From NCBI GenBank assembly GCA_020697375.1, contig JAJFBJ010000010.1, positions 1 to 64,000 on the forward strand: a stretch of DNA of 64,000 nt. The letters run 5' to 3'. Position numbers and translations under genes: made by a program. The first letter of the stretch is position 1. Every line of letters begins with the position of its first letter. Of the stretch, positions 26,620 through 35,182 are shown piece after piece. Source of the DNA: Nitrospira sp. (GTDB lineage Bacteria; Nitrospirota; Nitrospiria; Nitrospirales; Nitrospiraceae). Under the pieces are notes generated by a model. The model was given only the letters and a program-made list of their open reading frames with translations, was not told the DNA's origin and did not search any database.

Positions 26620-27653
26620 TGGTTCTTCTCCTGTGCAGCGCCCGATGGTGAGGTTTTGGAGAACCGATCGAGCGGAAGAAAGGGAAGGGTTCGGTCTCCG
26701 CCTTTGCCGTCGAGGACGAATTTTTCGACATGGGGCAGCACGTCTTCAAGCGTCTCGATGTAAATCCGCTTGCTGATGATATCCTTGGCCTGGTTATATT
26801 CCTTTAGAGTTGCGACGAACCGATTGGCTTCGCCTTGCGCGCGATTGAGTCGGGCTTGCGCATAACCTTTGGCCTGGTTGACCAACTGTGCCGCTTCGCC
26901 CTTGGCTTTGGGAATGATATCGTTCCGGTACCCTTGCGCCTGATTGATTAATTTTTCGCGGTCTTCTTTCGCATTGGTGACATCCTTGAACGCCGCGGCC
27001 ACGGCTTCGGGTGGATCGACATCCTGGAGTTGTACTGCAGCGATTTGTACGCCGGTCCTATAGTCGTCCAAGATGTGTTGCAGCAGCTCCTGGGTGTCGT
27101 TCTGAATCTGCGCCTTCCCTGTCGTCAGAGCTTCGTCGATCTTACTCTTGCCGATGACTTCCCGCATCGCGGCTTCCGCCGCTTTTCCGATCGTTTCGTC
27201 GATATACGCCACGTTGAACAGGAACTCGCGCGAACTTTTGATCTTATATTGGACAATGAACTCGATCGCCAGAATGTTCATATCGCCCGTCAGCATCAGG
27301 GCTTCTTGTGGAACCATCTGCTGGCGGCCTTGGCGATCCGGCCGAAATCCTATTTCCACCCGGTGGAGCTTGGCGACTTTCGGTTGCAGCACACTTTCGA
27401 TGATCGGAATCTTCAAGTGCGGGCCAGGGTAGACCACGCGAACGGGGATCCCGAAACGTTTGACGACCCCTTCTTCGTCCGGCGCCACGATGAATGCGCT
27501 CTGCCAGATCAGGAAAATCGTGGCGGCAACGAGCAGCAGATTGCGGAATCCACCCGCGGGCAACAGATTACGAAGTTGGCCTTTGGCTTGCCTGAAGGCC
27601 TCATCCAAGTCGTCGCCTTTTTTGCTCCAAGGATCTTTAGGGTCCCAAACCAT
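26616..27653 (-). CDS. hflK: FtsH protease activity modulator HflK
   Basis: 345 residues: a proline/charged N-terminus (V-W-D-P-K-D-P-W), one membrane helix (about 38-56), a band 7 domain with DEEGVVKRFG and YRTGVQIAAVQLQDVDPPEAV, and a coiled coil rich in QA repeats (225-290). First gene of the hflK-hflC operon. FtsH itself is not in this window. The start lies 126 bp from the divergent arsR. Confidence 0.94.
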   Translation of the reverse strand: MVWDPKDPWSKKGDDLDEAFRQAKGQLRNLLPAGGFRNLLLVAATIFLIWQSAFIVAPDEEGVVKRFGIPVRVVYPGPHLKIPIIESVLQPKVAKLHRVEIGFRPDRQGRQQMVPQEALMLTGDMNILAIEFIVQYKIKSSREFLFNVAYIDETIGKAAEAAMREVIGKSKIDEALTTGKAQIQNDTQELLQHILDDYRTGVQIAAVQLQDVDPPEAVAAAFKDVTNAKEDREKLINQAQGYRNDIIPKAKGEAAQLVNQAKGYAQARLNRAQGEANRFVATLKEYNQAKDIISKRIYIETLEDVLPHVEKFVLDGKGGDRTLPFLPLDRFSKTSPSGAAQEKNQ

Positions 27654-27743
27654 GCGGACACTCGATTCAGTAAGTGGTGGAGAAGTCGCCGATGCACCTT
27701 AACAAAGTGAAGGCCTATGAGCAACACATAAGATGGACACCAA

Positions 27744-27771
27744 TTGACTTATCAATAATGGTTGATATATC
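27744..27771 (+). promoter_or_regulatory. arsR promoter with overlapping ArsR-type operator
   Basis: TTGACT (27744-27749) and TATATC (27766-27771) make a promoter with a 16-base spacer. Between them lies the perfect inverted repeat TATCAA-N6-TTGATA (27750-27767), the ATCAA/TTGAT form known for ArsR/SmtB regulators. Repressor bound there would cover the spacer and touch the -10, which fits arsenite-relieved autoregulation. Confidence 0.65.
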
Positions 27772-27779
27772 CTGTCGGC

Positions 27780-28100
27780 ATGAAAGGAAGTGGAGGCAAA
27801 AACACAGCGCGTGCGGCACGGTTGTTTCATGCCCTCTCGGATCCGACCCGGCTGGACATCATCCGCGAGCTGAAGGAAGGCGAGTGCTGTGTCTGTGAAT
27901 TGACGGACCAGCTCCAGGCCGGCCAATCGCGGCTCTCGTTTCATCTTAAGGTACTGAAGGAAGCGGGCTTGATCCAGGATCGAAGGGATGGGCGATGGAT
28001 GTATTACAGGGGGAATCCCGAAGCGCTCGATGAGCTTGACGCCTTCATCGATTCTTTCAGACATTCCGGCAAAGTGCGCCGCACGGGGAGCCGCTGTTGA
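27780..28100 (+). CDS. arsR: ArsR family metalloregulator
   Basis: 106-residue winged-helix repressor. The metal site E-C-C-V-C-E (C36, C37, C39) lies at the start of the recognition region, matching the As(III)-binding C-V-C motif of classical ArsR with an extra cysteine. The DNA-recognition helix is Q-S-R-L-S-F-H-L-K-V-L. The ATG at 27780 follows the operator directly; a TTG at 27762 would lie inside the operator. It precedes arsM by 51 bp and probably controls it. Confidence 0.9.
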   Translation: MKGSGGKNTARAARLFHALSDPTRLDIIRELKEGECCVCELTDQLQAGQSRLSFHLKVLKEAGLIQDRRDGRWMYYRGNPEALDELDAFIDSFRHSGKVRRTGSRC

Positions 28101-28151
28101 TCGTTTCGGCCGACACACCGATACACATTGATGGAAGAGGAGGGAATCGAA

Positions 28152-28988
28152 ATGGATGCAGAGGCTATTCGGCATCTGGTCAGGGAAAAGTATGGCGAAG
28201 CCGCTGCAAGAGCCACGAGCGGAGGTAGTTCCTGCTGCGGGGCCTCGCCTCCGCTGGCGAATGTCGATCCGATTACCTCCAATCTCTATTCGGATCAGGA
28301 GCGACAGGGATTGCCTGCCGATGCGGTCGCCGCCTCGTTGGGTTGTGGAAATCCGACTGCCTTGGCCGAGCTCCATCCCGGTGAGATCGTATTGGATCTG
28401 GGGTCCGGCGGAGGAATCGATGTTCTCCTTTCCGCGCAACGAGTCGGTCCGACCGGCAAAGCGTACGGCCTGGACATGACGGATGAGATGCTGGCGCTGG
28501 GCAGAGAGAACCAGAAGAAAGCCGGCGTGGTAAACGCCGAATTTTTGAAGGGAGAAATCGAGCATATCCCGTTGCCCGATCAATCCGTGGATGTCATCAT
28601 CTCCAATTGTGTCGTCAACCTGTCAGGCGAGAAGGAACTGGTGCTCGCGGAAGCGTTCCGAGTGTTGCAGCCAGGTGGCAGGCTTGCGCTGTCCGACATT
28701 GTGGTAAGGGGAGCGGTTCCCACTGAAATCCGTCGGAATCTCGAACTCTGGGCGGGCTGCGTCGCCGGGGCGCTGGAAGACATGGAATATCGAAGTCTGC
28801 TGCACCAGGCGGGGTTTGTCGAGATCGAGATTGAGCCCACGCGCATCTACCACGCCGACGACGTGAAAGCATTTCTAGTCGGCACGGAACTGACGAGCGA
28901 CCTGCTGGTATCTCAGGTCGACGGCAAGTTCATGAGCGCCTTTATCCGAGCCAAAAAACCAGCCATCCCGCGTGAATCAGCACGCTGA
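28152..28988 (+). CDS. arsM: Arsenite S-adenosylmethionine methyltransferase
   Basis: 278 residues. Methylates As(III) using SAM. The SAM motif is LDLGSGGGID (81-90). The arsenic-binding cysteines seen in this family are matched by C65, C153 and C203, with the usual 50-residue step between the last two. A C-C pair at 28-29 is the other common N-terminal feature. The ATG at 28152 has AGGAGGG seven bases upstream; in-frame ATGs at 28128 and 28131 are less likely. Convergent with arsS, with which it can act in arsenosugar synthesis. Confidence 0.92.
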   Translation: MDAEAIRHLVREKYGEAAARATSGGSSCCGASPPLANVDPITSNLYSDQERQGLPADAVAASLGCGNPTALAELHPGEIVLDLGSGGGIDVLLSAQRVGPTGKAYGLDMTDEMLALGRENQKKAGVVNAEFLKGEIEHIPLPDQSVDVIISNCVVNLSGEKELVLAEAFRVLQPGGRLALSDIVVRGAVPTEIRRNLELWAGCVAGALEDMEYRSLLHQAGFVEIEIEPTRIYHADDVKAFLVGTELTSDLLVSQVDGKFMSAFIRAKKPAIPRESAR

Positions 28989-29056
28989 CTCAGCGCGTAA
29001 AGTTCCCCGGACCGTGGAGCCGCCTCACCCGGCCGATGGAGACTGCTTCACGCCCT

Positions 29057-30094
29057 TTAGGTCACGGCGCCTCCGCAGGATGATCCTGACCCCGCCGTGC
29101 ACCCATAGCAATGATTTCCGGTGACGATCGGGCGGCGGTGCAGTTGTGCAGGATCGAAATCGCGAATGTGCCGGGGCATTCCCTGCGAGACCGGCAAGTC
29201 CAGCATCTGATTGAAGTCGCAATCGTACAATGTGCCGTCCCATCCGACCGATAACGTATAGCGGCACATGAGGCCTTCCGCCGCCGCAGGATTGAATGCG
29301 GTTGCCAGGCGTTCCATATAGCCTTCGTAGTTCCCGCTTTCGATGAGGAATTCCAGAAATCGGCTGATGGGCATATTCGTGATGGTATACAGGTGCGTGA
29401 AACTGATGCCGTGGCGAGTCGCCAGTTCTTTCCGGAACTGTGCCTCGATACCCTCTTGCTTCGGCGGAAGAAAGGCGCCGACCGGGTTGTACACCAGATT
29501 GAGCGCCAAGCCGCTGCCTTCCTTTCCGTAGCCCAATCGATTCAACAGCCGCAGGGCTTCCATCGATTTGTTGAAAACACCCTCACCGCGTTGAGCATCC
29601 GTCTGTGTCGCCCGGTAGGACGGTAGTGACGCAATGACTTCCACGCGATGTTGGGCAAGGAACTCCCCCAAGTCCGCTTGGGAAGGAAGAAGCAGCACGG
29701 AAAGATTGCAGCGATCCATTACTCGGCGACCCAATGAACGGGCTTGCTCGACGATCCGACGAAAATGAGGGTTGAGTTCAGGGGCGCCGCCCGTGATGTC
29801 CACGATGGGAATATCCGTTCGTGCAAGGGCCTGCAGGCAGAGGTCGATGGTGTCCTTTGACATCACTTCGGTCCGATCGGGTCCGGCGTCCACATGGCAA
29901 TGCCGGCAGGTTTGGTTGCATAGTTTGCCGACATTGAGTTGGAGGGTGGTGATGCCGGTCGCCTCAAGGGGGTAGAGACCCGCCTGATTCAGGGTGGCTT
30001 CGAATGTCCGACAGGCGGTCGTCTGAGACAGCAGGCGAAGCTGTTCCGTAGGCGCCGCGAGCGGATCCCGTCGCGCAAGCAGGCTTAGGCCCAT
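29057..30094 (-). CDS. arsS: Arsenosugar biosynthesis radical SAM protein ArsS
   Basis: 345 residues. Radical SAM enzyme; the cluster motif is C-N-Q-T-C-R-H-C (C59, C63, C66). The C-terminal half (the DUF3641 region) has MCRYTLSVGWDGTLYDCDFNQML and the cysteine-rich ending N-H-C-Y-G-C-T-A-G-S-G-S-S-C, which should bind a second iron-sulfur cluster. ArsS family enzymes join a deoxyadenosyl group to dimethylarsenite. It lies 33 bp downstream of the 232-residue unknown protein, forming an operon with it, and is convergent with arsM. Confidence 0.9.
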   Translation of the reverse strand: MGLSLLARRDPLAAPTEQLRLLSQTTACRTFEATLNQAGLYPLEATGITTLQLNVGKLCNQTCRHCHVDAGPDRTEVMSKDTIDLCLQALARTDIPIVDITGGAPELNPHFRRIVEQARSLGRRVMDRCNLSVLLLPSQADLGEFLAQHRVEVIASLPSYRATQTDAQRGEGVFNKSMEALRLLNRLGYGKEGSGLALNLVYNPVGAFLPPKQEGIEAQFRKELATRHGISFTHLYTITNMPISRFLEFLIESGNYEGYMERLATAFNPAAAEGLMCRYTLSVGWDGTLYDCDFNQMLDLPVSQGMPRHIRDFDPAQLHRRPIVTGNHCYGCTAGSGSSCGGAVT

Positions 30095-30127
30095 CGTACC
30101 GATCCTTTCTTTATCATCCGTTGCGGC

Positions 30128-30826
30128 TTAGCAGCAGCCGTCGGTCGGGCTGCAGGTCACTTCAGCGCCGTTCACGGCAGCGGAGGACCGATTGTAGATC
30201 GCAAAATGCGGGCGATAGGCGTCCTGCGTCAGGACTTGGTGGGTTTTTGCACAGATTTCAAGCGGGACTCCGCGATCATACCGGTGATGATCGTCATCTT
30301 CCGCGTTGATGATCGGACCGGTGAGAATGGCATAGTCTCCCTTCCAGACACAGGTTGTTTGTTCAGGAAACAGGGCGCACCATCGCGGATCTGCAGGCTT
30401 GATACAGACCGGGGTCCGGTCAATGAGAAACAGCGACTGCAGGGGCGGGCTTTGCAACAGTTGCGCGCTGCGGGAGTCGAGGGATTGTGGAATGCCACGC
30501 CGATATTGATGGCCGAGCTCATCCGTCACCGTAGAAAAGGGTCCTCTAAGGGTCGCATGCAGCGAGGCCGCGTCCTCGTCGTGGGAAAAGAATTTATAGC
30601 CGGTGAGCGTAAGCGACAAAAAATGGATACCGTCAATCGACTGCCAGGGCATGGACTTCATCTGGTGCACGGCATGAAAGCCGGCGTCCATGATACCGCC
30701 GATGTAATCCTGTATCTGTAACCTGATCAGCCACGATGTCGGATATCGTGAAGCGATCTGTTCGCCCGTCGCGGTTGCGCGAGCGTAACGATCGCTGACC
30801 TGCTGCGTAATGTCGTCGATCGGCAT
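30128..30826 (-). CDS. Arsenic-cluster protein with two ArsM C-terminal-like modules
   Basis: I do not recognise this as a named family. The 232-residue protein has no SAM-binding motif. Two segments look like copies of one another: about 91-137 (GHQYRRGIPQ...LLQ...LFLI) and 164-213 (HHRYDRGVPL...VLT...HFAI). The second resembles the C-terminal module of some longer ArsM proteins (G...PVCxNTxxML...FAPHF). The protein ends with three cysteines (C225, C231, C232), a possible thiol site for arsenic. It is first in the leftward operon with arsS. Function is inferred only from context and that resemblance. Confidence 0.75.
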   Translation of the reverse strand: MPIDDITQQVSDRYARATATGEQIASRYPTSWLIRLQIQDYIGGIMDAGFHAVHQMKSMPWQSIDGIHFLSLTLTGYKFFSHDEDAASLHATLRGPFSTVTDELGHQYRRGIPQSLDSRSAQLLQSPPLQSLFLIDRTPVCIKPADPRWCALFPEQTTCVWKGDYAILTGPIINAEDDDHHRYDRGVPLEICAKTHQVLTQDAYRPHFAIYNRSSAAVNGAEVTCSPTDGCC

Positions 30827-30867
30827 AGAGTCCTCGGGGTCAAGGGGAAGGATCCAACTAAGCTACT

Positions 30868-30897
30868 GATCTATCAAGAGAGTGGGCGCTAGGTCAA
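30868..30897 (-). promoter_or_regulatory. Possible promoter of the arsS operon
   Basis: On the minus strand TTGACC (30897-30892) and TAGATC (30873-30868) are 18 bases apart. TATCAA (30872-30877, plus strand) is a half-site like that of the arsR operator and overlaps the -10. The -10 is weak, so this is tentative. Confidence 0.25.
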
Positions 30898-31062
30898 CAA
30901 TCACACATGAGGAGAAGGCCGGTCGGAAAAGACGTTTCGGCCACTCTTCACTGTCACGAAGTTCTCGGCGGGCACCCAGGCTCAAGATGGGACGAAGACC
31001 GGCAGGTTGATCCGCGCTCGGGACAGAACGAAGCCAAGGCATAGAGGACTGCGACGAAACGC

Positions 31063-31437
31063 TTATCGCGGACCTCTCACCAAAGACCGTCGCCAGAGCC
31101 AGCCGTAGATCGCGATATTCACGCCTAGGACGATAAGCCCCAAAATCAACTGAATGTCTCTGGTAAGAGCCGCAGGGTAGAGCAGAGGCAGGATGTAGTG
31201 GGCCATGAAGTCGGAGTCGTAGGCCGATGCTCCAGCCATGGTTCGCAACACATTCTCCAGCGGTGTGAGTGGACAGATCCAACCGGTGAATTCGACGAGG
31301 GCGCCCCAGGTAGCAGCCGGCAGGTGGACCCATGCAATCCGCGGCCATTTCAGGACCAACAGCCCACCCCCGACGACGAAGATAACGAAGGCCAGATGGA
31401 CCAGCAGCACGAGTTCGGCAAGTAATCGAAACCACAT
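31063..31437 (-). CDS. DUF2784 membrane protein
   Basis: 124 residues with three or four transmembrane segments. The family signature is clear: W-V-H-L-P-A-A-x-W-G near residue 36 and the E-F-x-G-W-I-C-P-L-T-P-L-E-N block near 48-62. Function of DUF2784 is unknown; these are small inner-membrane proteins, often encoded alone. A 236 bp gap between it and the arsenic cluster shows no gene. Confidence 0.88.
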   Translation of the reverse strand: MWFRLLAELVLLVHLAFVIFVVGGGLLVLKWPRIAWVHLPAATWGALVEFTGWICPLTPLENVLRTMAGASAYDSDFMAHYILPLLYPAALTRDIQLILGLIVLGVNIAIYGWLWRRSLVRGPR

Positions 31438-31489
31438 CGTTGCTCAGTCTGGGCATATGCTGCTGCGAGAGCAAGAGGAGGGAGGATAA

Positions 31490-32086
31490 TTAGAACAGCC
31501 GCGGCGGGGCATCCTGGTCAGCCGGAGCGGGATAGACCAGACGATCGTTCTGCATGACGGCAAAGGCTGTGAGGCGATGAATCTGAACGCGATCCGGACT
31601 GAGAATGTGGTGGACCTCCCATCCGCATGTTACCAGGGCATCGGCCACCAACGAGCGATGGCAACGCCAAGGGACTGCTTCGGCACACATGATGACCGTC
31701 CGCGCGCACCGGCTCTCCGCCATCAACCCTTTTAGAGCGTTCTGAAACTCTCCCGTCTGCATATAGTCCGCGTAGCCGCGAAAGCCGGCGTTCTTCCACC
31801 CCTTATTGACCGAGTCAGGCGTTGTGGCGCGACGGCCACCCAATGCCGGCATATGTCCATAGCCGAGCCCTGCCTCGGCAAGGCTCTTTGCCAGCAGGTC
31901 CGACTGAAAATGCGGGTAGCGTCGCGATCCGGGGTAGCGCCGGATATCGATGAGACGTCGAATATCGTATGCGCGGAGCAGCGCCATGAACTCATCGTTC
32001 GAACGGGTGGAATGGCCGATGGTCCACAGAGTGGGTAACGCGGCGATCGCGGCATGCTCGTCCTGCGGCGCCATACGGAGCGTCAC
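31490..32086 (-). CDS. DUF488 family protein
   Basis: About 198 residues. The DUF488 core is evident: T-I-G-H-S-T-R-S, the D-I-R-R-Y-P-G-S-R-R-Y-P-H-F segment and the C-A-E-x-x-P-W-x-C-H-R block with paired cysteines. It is cytoplasmic and its activity is not established; the conserved Cys/His suggest metal or thiol chemistry. I choose GTG 32086, which has AAGGGA seven or eight bases upstream, over an ATG at 32134 that would overlap the TfoX-like gene. ATG 32074 is an alternative. Confidence 0.82.
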   Translation of the reverse strand: MTLRMAPQDEHAAIAALPTLWTIGHSTRSNDEFMALLRAYDIRRLIDIRRYPGSRRYPHFQSDLLAKSLAEAGLGYGHMPALGGRRATTPDSVNKGWKNAGFRGYADYMQTGEFQNALKGLMAESRCARTVIMCAEAVPWRCHRSLVADALVTCGWEVHHILSPDRVQIHRLTAFAVMQNDRLVYPAPADQDAPPRLF

Positions 32087-32102
32087 GCTTTCGTCCCTTC
32101 TA

Positions 32103-32477
32103 TCATGGACGGATCTTCGCCCTGTCGGCTTCATGGACGGAATCGGTAAAGGGAAGGGACAATTGCGCGCAGGGAGGGACGGCGGCCGTATGGGCCCAGA
32201 CCGTCAGATCCGTCCGGTCTTCGAGAATGTCCAACGGGACTTCGTAGTACTGCTTGAGAATCTGCCTGGCGTTGGGGCGGAAGGGCAACATGCCGCGCGA
32301 AGCATAGGCCGGCCTTGTCAGGGCGTTGGTCTTAAAGAAAAGCCGTCCCTTGTGGATAATGCCAAAGAAACTGGCCCGGTGGTAAAGGCCATAGCCGCCG
32401 AACATGGACCGGCCCGTGAGCTCCGGCATCTCCCCCAGTTGATCCAGCACGAAGTCTTTGAAGCTGTCGTTCCGCAT
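32103..32477 (-). CDS. TfoX N-terminal domain protein
   Basis: 124 residues covering only the N-terminal TfoX domain: L-x-x-x-x-R-S-M-F-G-G-Y-G-L-Y followed by F-F-G-I-I-H-K-G-R-L-F-F-K-T and the Y-Y-E-V-P-x-x-I-L-E-D segment. In Haemophilus the full TfoX/Sxy activates competence genes with CRP; stand-alone N-domains are widespread and of unclear role. It lies just upstream of the DUF488 gene and the two may be co-transcribed. Confidence 0.85.
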   Translation of the reverse strand: MRNDSFKDFVLDQLGEMPELTGRSMFGGYGLYHRASFFGIIHKGRLFFKTNALTRPAYASRGMLPFRPNARQILKQYYEVPLDILEDRTDLTVWAHTAAVPPCAQLSLPFTDSVHEADRAKIRP

Positions 32478-32509
32478 GTGCCCGCGTGATTCCGTTCGGG
32501 GCTGCTGCC

Positions 32510-32644
32510 TTACCCGCCGCTCAAGGCGCGGAATATCCGCACGCGATCGGTCGTGGCAAGCGGGGTAAGTAAGTCACGGGCCTGGCTATCGTTGACGAAG
32601 ATCTTGATGTGCGGCCAGGGTAGCGCCTTCGGCCTCCACTGCAC
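32510..32644 (-). pseudogene. Fragment of a MoaD/ThiS-type sulfur-carrier gene
   Basis: A 44-codon frame from GTG 32644 to TAA 32512-32510 reads like the C-terminal half of a beta-grasp sulfur carrier: P-H-I-K-I-F-V-N-D, then a short loop, R-V-R-I-F-R-A-L-S-G-G-stop. Intact family members run about 90 residues, have I-F-V-N-D-E-D-I-R-F-L and end in the same Gly-Gly. Upstream in frame there is a stop (TAA) 14 codons before the GTG, so the N-terminal half is missing. Likely a decayed gene, though a short real protein cannot be excluded. Confidence 0.45.
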
Positions 32645-32714
32645 GTTGCCGGCCCGTGTACGATTGTAACGGTGTCGGGATTAGGACCATCATCATCGGA
32701 AGTCGACGGCCCGA

Positions 32715-33149
32715 TTATTTCAACGCCTGCAGGGACTCACGGAGTTCCCGTACCTCCGTCGCAAAGAGCTCAAGATGCTGGCTGCGCTGGGGTTGATCGT
32801 CCTTGAACTTCCAGGCCCGTTTGAAAATCGCCCAAAGCTCTTTGTTGTGCGTCACGGCCAGGGCATAGGCTGGTCGTTCGCGTTTGTCCTTTTCTACGCA
32901 GCAGAGAGTGTTGTCGAAGGCGTGAAACTGATTGTGCAGATCGCTAAAGGCTTGATCGTCCCCCTTGCCGCCTTGAGCGGCCTTGGCACTCGTTTCCATC
33001 ATCGTCGTCAAGTTCAGCAGGGTCTCGACGGTATCGGCGCCCTTCGCCTTTTCCCTGAATTCCTTGGCATGCGGATAGAACAAATAGCTGCATCCACTGG
33101 AGCTGAGCAGGACCAGTCCGATGAAACCGGCGAACAACACCTGTCGCAT
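32715..33149 (-). CDS. Small lipoprotein, unrecognised
   Basis: I do not recognise the family. 144 residues with a signal peptide ending in the lipobox S-S-S-G-C near residue 20. The mature part is helical and charged, with an adjacent cysteine pair (C-C) near residue 84. A strong Shine-Dalgarno AAGGAGG precedes the ATG. Probably anchored to the periplasmic face of a membrane. It is transcribed away from the DNA ligase gene. Confidence 0.75.
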   Translation of the reverse strand: MRQVLFAGFIGLVLLSSSGCSYLFYPHAKEFREKAKGADTVETLLNLTTMMETSAKAAQGGKGDDQAFSDLHNQFHAFDNTLCCVEKDKRERPAYALAVTHNKELWAIFKRAWKFKDDQPQRSQHLELFATEVRELRESLQALK

Positions 33150-33361
33150 AGGGTTCCTCCTTGGTGACTGTGTGGATAGTCTGTGCGTATTGTCCCGAGA
33201 GCCAAGCTTGCGGAAATTTTCGGCCTAATGCAAGCCCGCATCGTGCCGGACAGTATGTTTAGGCTGAGGCCTTGAAACAGGAATGAGCAATCGGTGGTCG
33301 TGACGTCGGCTACCGGGCTTGACGCTTGTTCGGTTCTACCGTGCGCAGTACAGTGAACGGT

Positions 33362-34897
33362 ATGGAACTCGCGCGTTTGGTATCCACGGTTCAGCTGGTT
33401 CGGGAGGCCGCCAAAAAGACGGAAAAAGTGCGCCTGCTCGGAGAGTTCTTGCGGCAGACCCATGGGCATGAGACGAAGCTCGTCGCGCTGTACCTGTCCG
33501 GATCGTTGTCGCAAGGCAAGATTGGAATCGGCTGGACAGTCCTTCGGAAGGCCATGGGGGATGGCGAGACCATCGGCGATCCATTGACGCTGGCGGATGT
33601 CGACCAGACTTTTGCCAAAGTGGCGACAGAGCGAGGTTCCGGTTCGACTGAGCGGAGGATTGCCGAACTCGCCAAGCTTTTCGTTCGTGCGGCTCCGGTA
33701 GAACGTCAATTTCTTGCGCGACTGGTGATGGGCGAGATCCGCCAAGGCGCCCTCGAAGGTCTCTTGCTGGAAGCCATTGCGAAGGGAGCCGGCCGAACGG
33801 TAACCGACGTGCGCCAGGCTTTCATGTATTCAGGCAACATCGGAGCGGTAGCTCAAGCCGCCATGGAGGAAGGGGCGGATGGCTTGGCCCGCTTCTCACT
33901 GTCCCTCTTCAAACCGGTCTCGCCCATGCTGGCGGACAGCGCCGTGGATGTGGATGAGGCGCTGGAGAGGTTGGAGGAAGCCTCGTTGGAATATAAACTC
34001 GACGGTGCGCGTATCCAGGTCCACAAGGGACATGGGGACGTGAAAATCTTCACCCGGCAATTGCAGGACGTGACCGAGCGGTTGCCGGACATGGTGGAGT
34101 GGGCGCGCGCGCTCCCGGCACGCGAAGCGTTGCTGGACGGCGAGGCGCTGGCGCTCAGGCCGGATGGACGGCCCCATCCATTTCAAGTGACGATGCGGCG
34201 TTTCGGACGGAGCAGCCATGTCGAAGCGATGAGGAATGCTATTCCTCTCACGCCCTTCATGTTCGATCTTCTCTATCTTGACGGAGAACCATTGGTGGAC
34301 AGACCTTATCAGGAACGAATTGCACGGCTGCTCGAAACGGCTCCTGCTGCCGCTGTGCCGCGTCTTGTGACCAACCAAACGGCAGCGGCGAAGCAGTTCC
34401 TCCAGCAAGCTTTGGGGGCCGGCCATGAAGGGATCATGGCGAAATCAGTCAACGCGCCTTATCGGGCCGGGCAGCGGGGATCCCAATGGCTGAAACTCAA
34501 AGAAGCCATTACGCTCGATCTGGTGATCCTCGCCGCCGAATGGGGAAACGGCCGCCGCTCGGGATGGTTGTCCAATCTGCACTTGGGCGCGCGCGATGCC
34601 GCCAGCGGCCGGATGGTCATGCTGGGCAAGACATTCAAGGGCCTCACCGACGAGATGCTTCGCTGGCAAACGGAAAAGCTGCTGTCGCTCGAAACCCACC
34701 GCGAAGAGACGACCCTGTATGTCCGTCCCGAACTCCTGGCCGAAATCGCCTTCAGCGATGTGCAGGAATCCCCCCGCTACCCCGCAGGCCTGGCTCTTCG
34801 GTTTGCCCGCGTCAAACGATACCGGCTCGACAAACTCAGCGAGCAGGCCGATACGATCCAGACGGTCACCGACATCTTCAACAAGCAACGGGCCTAG
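33362..34897 (+). CDS. ATP-dependent DNA ligase
   Basis: 511 residues. The nucleotidyltransferase motif E-Y-K-L-D-G-A-R carries the adenylated lysine K212. Motifs III (L-D-G-E), IV (MFDLLYLDGEPL), IIIa and V (WLKLKEAITLDLVILAAEWGNGRR) follow. The N-terminal helical domain (1-190) and the C-terminal OB-fold make the archaeal/eukaryotic LIG1-like layout, not the LigD type. Such ligases in bacteria serve repair beside the NAD-dependent LigA. No Ku gene is nearby. ATG 33362 is chosen over ATG 33326. Confidence 0.92.
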   Translation: MELARLVSTVQLVREAAKKTEKVRLLGEFLRQTHGHETKLVALYLSGSLSQGKIGIGWTVLRKAMGDGETIGDPLTLADVDQTFAKVATERGSGSTERRIAELAKLFVRAAPVERQFLARLVMGEIRQGALEGLLLEAIAKGAGRTVTDVRQAFMYSGNIGAVAQAAMEEGADGLARFSLSLFKPVSPMLADSAVDVDEALERLEEASLEYKLDGARIQVHKGHGDVKIFTRQLQDVTERLPDMVEWARALPAREALLDGEALALRPDGRPHPFQVTMRRFGRSSHVEAMRNAIPLTPFMFDLLYLDGEPLVDRPYQERIARLLETAPAAAVPRLVTNQTAAAKQFLQQALGAGHEGIMAKSVNAPYRAGQRGSQWLKLKEAITLDLVILAAEWGNGRRSGWLSNLHLGARDAASGRMVMLGKTFKGLTDEMLRWQTEKLLSLETHREETTLYVRPELLAEIAFSDVQESPRYPAGLALRFARVKRYRLDKLSEQADTIQTVTDIFNKQRA

Positions 34898-35182
34898 CCC
34901 GGACTATTCATCAATACCTGCTCCGTCGTCAGATGCTCTTGCCCGGCGAGGCTTTTCTCGTTCGGCCACCTCGATGGACTGCAAGTACGCCTACGTCGGT
35001 CTTACATGCGAGAGGTCCCGGCGGGCTTCGGTCTCGAACGACTCGCGACGGCATTCATGAATAATCCTGGCTAGCGACAGGCCGGCAGGCCTGTGGAGAA
35101 CTAGGGGTTTCACCAGTAGGGTTTCCATGAAAGTCATCTAAGGTTAAACGGACAATTGAGTATTTCTATGCAGGAGGACAAT

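Noticed and set aside
30863..31474. A 203-codon frame antisense-phase over DUF2784
   Set aside because: DUF2784 is clearly recognisable in the other frame; this one is arginine/proline-rich and unrelated.
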